This document shows, piece after piece, positions 61,114 through 64,000 of a stretch of 64,000 nt of DNA. Numbering within the stretch: position 1 is the first letter of the stretch; each line of letters starts with the position of its first letter. Origin of the DNA: an uncultured Verrucomicrobiae bacterium (lineage in GTDB: Bacteria > Verrucomicrobiota > Verrucomicrobiia > JADLBR01 > CALLMV01); contig CALLMV010000014.1 in assembly GCA_938005615.1 (NCBI GenBank), positions 78,752 through 142,751 on the forward strand, given 5' to 3'. The position numbers and the translations under genes are program-made. The notes under the pieces are model-generated. The model searched no databases. It was not told the origin of the DNA and was given only the letters and a program-made list of their open reading frames with translations.

Positions 61114-61773
61114 TCAACTTTTCCCCGTGGAAGAATCATTCTTCGCGGCCACCGTGGGGCTGAATCCAGCAGATTGAATCTGTAGGGCTACGGCGTTGCG
61201 AAGCGTCTCAGCAGTCGCCGTCTTGGGGTCATGAGGTTTGCCGAAAATGACACAAACCGGATAGGGCAGCTTCTTGGGTAGTTTCCAAAAATATTTTCCC
61301 CGCTCGTAGGAGAATATTGAACCCCACAACCATCCAAGACTTGCAGGGACAACGGGCACACCTGCACGACGCGCAATTAATTCAAATCCTTTTTTAAAAT
61401 CGGCCAGCTCGCCTGTCTTCGTCAAATCGCCCTCAGGAAAAATGCAAACGCACTCCCCGGCGGCGAGGTAATCAGAAGCTGTGCGGATGGCATCCTTTGT
61501 CTTGGTGTTTGAAATCGGAATACAGCCCATTTGCCGTAAAAACCACCCGAGAAAAGGTCGGTCAAAAAAACCTGCCCAAGAAAGAAATCGAATCGGGCGC
61601 GGACAAGCCAGACTCAGGATAAAGGCGTCCACATAAGTCACGTGATTGGAAACAAGCAACACCCCTCCGGAAGCTGGTATATTCTCTACACCTTTTACGG
61701 TGATGCGGTAAATGAGCCGGCAGATCGTACCTATCAACCAGGATAAAAAACGCGCCGTAAAAGTTTTTCCCAT
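61114..61773 (-). CDS. 1-acyl-glycerol-3-phosphate acyltransferase (PlsC-like)
   Basis: A 219-aa acyltransferase. Block I is [10 protein letters not shown] (His-x4-Asp), block III is [14 protein letters not shown] and an RPIRFLSW segment is block II-like; block [10 protein letters not shown] is present. The N-terminal hydrophobic segment is typical of membrane-bound PlsC. It makes phosphatidic acid for phospholipids. The C-terminus is Lys/Ser rich. It precedes clpP by 31 bases. Confidence 0.88.
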   Translation of the reverse strand: MGKTFTARFLSWLIGTICRLIYRITVKGVENIPASGGVLLVSNHVTYVDAFILSLACPRPIRFLSWAGFFDRPFLGWFLRQMGCIPISNTKTKDAIRTASDYLAAGECVCIFPEGDLTKTGELADFKKGFELIARRAGVPVVPASLGWLWGSIFSYERGKYFWKLPKKLPYPVCVIFGKPHDPKTATAETLRNAVALQIQSAGFSPTVAAKNDSSTGKS

Positions 61774-61877
61774 ACAAAAACCTTAATGACCGTCACCGGC
61801 CCAGCTAATTGATTTTTTCAAGAGTTACATCAAAGCCCTCAATAGAAAGTTAACGGAGCACTATTTACGGAAGTTTT

Positions 61878-63473
61878 TTATTCATTACCCGTTGCAACTC
61901 TGCGTACATATCTGAGCGGAATTTCGTCTAACAAATTCAATCCAATACCCGTAAAGCGGGTCGGATCAAAAAGCTTGACTGTGACAAAATGAAAAATCGG
62001 AATAATCGGTACATCTCGCTCCACCAGAATTTGCTCGGCTTCACGCAAAATTTTCATACGTCTGGCAGAATCACTTTCCTCTTCAGCAAGACGTAACAAG
62101 GCATCGAACTGGTGGTTGGAGTAGCCTGTCCGATTGTTGCCCGAACCTGTTACAAAGCACCCTAGGAAAGTCGAAGGATCTGCGTAGTCACCAATCCATG
62201 ATGAGCGAGCTACCATGTAGTTTAACTGGCTCATTGTGCCGAGATATGTGCGAAACTCTTGTCTGCGCAACTCCACTGTCAAACCCAACTCACGCACCCA
62301 CATCGCTTGCACAGCCTGAGCAAGAGCATCATTGATTTCTGATGGATTGTACAGTATCTCCACCACTCCCAAACCTGCTCCATCGGCAAAGCCTGCTTCT
62401 GCGAGTAAGGCGCGAGCCTTCTCAGGATTGTAAGGCAGGCCCGTCACAGGCAAGTAGCCATCCAGACCGGGAGGCACTAATGCACCCGATGGCGGCTCAC
62501 CAGCTCGTGTCAGCTTCTCAGTGATAAAACGCCGATCTACTGCATGCGCCAGCGCTTGGCGAACCAGAACATTATCCAACGGCGGACGCGTCACATTAAT
62601 TCGAAAAAAATACGTCGCCAAAATTGGTGCAGAATGAAAATCCTTTCGCGACTTTAATTCACCCAGCAAAGCCGCGGGCACAAGCCCCTTATCGGGAACT
62701 AAATCCACTAAACCCGAAAGATAGAAATTCAGCGCTGTGGTGGCCTGCGTCATGGGCATAATATCCACAGTTCTAAGAGTCACTGAGGAGGCATCCCAAT
62801 AATGCGCATTGGCGCGCAATCGGATATGATCATTGATGCGCCAGCCCTCCAAAACATAGGCGCCGTTGCCTACAAGCAAGCCAGGACGCATCCATCTGGC
62901 CCCGTGCTTTTCGATCAAGTCCACCCTCACTGGAAATGTGGTGATAAATGCCATCAGATCCAAAAAATATGGTAATCGAGTATGGAGTTTTACCTCGAGT
63001 GTGTACTCATCAAGTGCTCTTACCCCTACTTTTGTAAAATCAAATGTTCGGCCGCGATGATAATCCTCCGCCCCGGCCAAAGCATAAAGCGTCAAATCCA
63101 CATATTTTGAACTCGTCGCCGGATCCAATGCTCTCCGCCAGGAAGCCACAAAATCGTGTGCAGTTACAGATTTGCCATCACTCCATTTGGCTTCACGCCG
63201 GAGATAAAATGTGTACGTCAACCCGTCTTCAGACACCTCCCAACGTTCCGCCACACCAGGCACCAGATGTCCTTGCGGATCCCTTGCTAGTAAACCTTCA
63301 AACAACGCAGAAGCCACACGGCCATCGGCCTGTGCAGTGATAAGCGCCGGATCAAGCGTCTCCGGCTCCGAGGTGTTTACCATGACGAAATCAGCTCGCT
63401 CCCGCGTCCCGCATCCACTAAGTAAAAAAATCCAAGCCACCCCACATAGAATGCGACAGATGCTCCAACTCAT
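61878..63473 (-). CDS. Oligopeptide ABC transporter substrate-binding lipoprotein (OppA-like)
   Basis: A 531-aa SBP_bac_5 protein. The signal ends in the lipobox LLSGC (Cys21). Typical motifs: SEPETLDPALITAQADGRVASALFEGL at the start, WEVSEDGLTYTFYLRREAKWSDGKSVTAHDFVASWRR, VRQALAHAVDR and YLPVTGLPYNPEKARALLAEAGF. It binds short peptides or related ligands for import. No permease is next to it. The ATG overlaps the stop of the Jag-like gene (ATGA). Confidence 0.9.
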   Translation of the reverse strand: MSWSICRILCGVAWIFLLSGCGTRERADFVMVNTSEPETLDPALITAQADGRVASALFEGLLARDPQGHLVPGVAERWEVSEDGLTYTFYLRREAKWSDGKSVTAHDFVASWRRALDPATSSKYVDLTLYALAGAEDYHRGRTFDFTKVGVRALDEYTLEVKLHTRLPYFLDLMAFITTFPVRVDLIEKHGARWMRPGLLVGNGAYVLEGWRINDHIRLRANAHYWDASSVTLRTVDIMPMTQATTALNFYLSGLVDLVPDKGLVPAALLGELKSRKDFHSAPILATYFFRINVTRPPLDNVLVRQALAHAVDRRFITEKLTRAGEPPSGALVPPGLDGYLPVTGLPYNPEKARALLAEAGFADGAGLGVVEILYNPSEINDALAQAVQAMWVRELGLTVELRRQEFRTYLGTMSQLNYMVARSSWIGDYADPSTFLGCFVTGSGNNRTGYSNHQFDALLRLAEEESDSARRMKILREAEQILVERDVPIIPIFHFVTVKLFDPTRFTGIGLNLLDEIPLRYVRRVATGNE

Positions 63474-63907
63474 CTCGGACGCAGCTCGATCCTTTTATAA
63501 CGTGAGTTACCCTCCGGGGAGCAGCTCATCACCTTGGGATCATCCTTGAACATCTGATGGACCTGTCGCCTATCAAAGCTGTTCATGGGCTCCAGCAGTA
63601 TCGGCTTGCCTGTTTCTACCACGCGGCGTGCTGCCCGCTTAACTCGCTGAATCAGTTCGCGCTGTTGTGAAGCCCGATATCCATCCACATCCACAATCAC
63701 ACGACCCTCAACATCCTCGGGATGCGTTAGGATATTTACTAAATGTTGCAAGTCATCCAGAGTATGCCCCTCTCGTCCAATCAGACGACCTGGCTCGCGC
63801 GTCTTAATGTCCAGCACCAGACCCATGTCGGTTTTCCTCTCTTCCACCTCGAAGACAAACCCTAAGTACCCGAGAATCATTTCCAAAACATCCTTAGGAT
63901 TGCGCAT
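63470..63907 (-). CDS. Jag/KhpB-like KH-R3H RNA-binding protein
   Basis: A 145-aa protein if started at ATG 63907 (MRNPKDVLEMILGYLGF, the usual beginning); GTG 63976 would add 23 residues. A KH-like segment with REPGRLIGREGHTLDDLQHLV (GxxG-type GREG) leads to the R3H part: KRAARRVVETGKPILLEPMNSFDRRQVHQMFKDD. Jag is normally encoded next to yidC and rnpA near the origin; those lie outside the window if present. It likely binds small or messenger RNAs. It overlaps the peptide-binding gene by four bases. Confidence 0.85.
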   Translation of the reverse strand: MRNPKDVLEMILGYLGFVFEVEERKTDMGLVLDIKTREPGRLIGREGHTLDDLQHLVNILTHPEDVEGRVIVDVDGYRASQQRELIQRVKRAARRVVETGKPILLEPMNSFDRRQVHQMFKDDPKVMSCSPEGNSRYKRIELRPR

Positions 63908-64000
63908 ACCTAAACGTGCAACAAACCCCCGCAATGCGTCAACCCTGCCTTGATGTTGAGCGACGCACTTAATCACAGATTAGCGATTACCACTTCCCCC

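Noticed and set aside
1..64000. CRISPR array, insertion sequence, prophage or attachment site
   Set aside because: No regularly spaced direct repeats, transposase, integrase or phage structural gene was seen.

Overview
This 64 kb window looks like a chromosomal segment of a Gram-negative bacterium of the Verrucomicrobiota (PVC group). The pointers are: pseudopilin-like proteins with an H-X9-DG motif, a PEP-CTERM surface protein, many lipoproteins and an outer-membrane barrel, a PstC/PstA pair with large extracytoplasmic insertions, small clade-type hypotheticals, and mixed gene orientation at roughly 50% G+C. The assignment is inferred from gene style, not from rRNA. There is no phage, insertion sequence or CRISPR array. 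Most of the window is housekeeping genes with small accessory islands.

Layout. 1-6.9 kb: pseudopilin and 5'-nucleotidase-like lipoprotein, trmB, an HtrA protease, and mutL with a degenerate endonuclease site. 6.9-11.2 kb: a lipoprotein plus sugar-type ABC importer (binding protein, two permeases, no ATPase). 11.2-15.6 kb: a squalene/phytoene synthase, then an AT-rich accessory stretch (DCC protein, secreted C39-like cysteine peptidase, membrane-anchored orphan, outer-membrane barrel). 15.6-18.0 kb: ruvC-hisA-hemW. 18.2-20.2 kb: PEP-CTERM protein, DUF1275 membrane protein and a candidate small RNA. 20.2-23.6 kb: tsaD, purC, mgtE. 23.7-25.7 kb: pseudopilin, DUF4149 protein and a YcgQ-like protein. 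25.7-29.0 kb: dxr, PfkB kinase, YmdB-like phosphoesterase. 29.05-30.85 kb: two adjacent pseudogenes (sugar-phosphate isomerase and 2-hydroxyacid dehydrogenase). 31-36.2 kb: orphan proteins, tRNA-Ser, nrdR, DUF502 protein. 36.2-39.4 kb: a sigma-54 activator with a pseudo-receiver, hisS, HU. 39.5-40.8 kb: a third pseudogene, disrupted by frameshift, a 22-bp tandem duplication, probable internal loss and nonsense codons. 41.3-44.8 kb: cyclophilin, 808-aa repeat protein, small Cys protein, tRNA-Gln. 44.9-52.6 kb: a nine-gene minus-strand run (nucleotidyltransferase, yacG, hisB, sppA, CPBP protease, thiL, tsaE, menD, GspF/TadB-like). 52.7-57.4 kb: comF, pstA, pstC, tRNA-Gly. 57.6-64 kb: M29-like peptidase, pepA, clpP, plsC, oligopeptide-binding lipoprotein, Jag/KhpB-like RNA-binding protein.

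The genes indicate a free-living heterotroph with its own histidine, purine, isoprenoid (MEP), menaquinone and thiamine-diphosphate steps, importing sugars, peptides, phosphate and magnesium. Three broken genes, all with the look of carbohydrate-metabolism genes, suggest a lineage shedding some of that capacity. No single complete new system is evident. The best leads are the C39-like peptidase island, the pseudo-receiver activator, the MutL lacking endonuclease residues, the enlarged Pst permease pair, and a hairpin-closed candidate small RNA at 20.07-20.16 kb.
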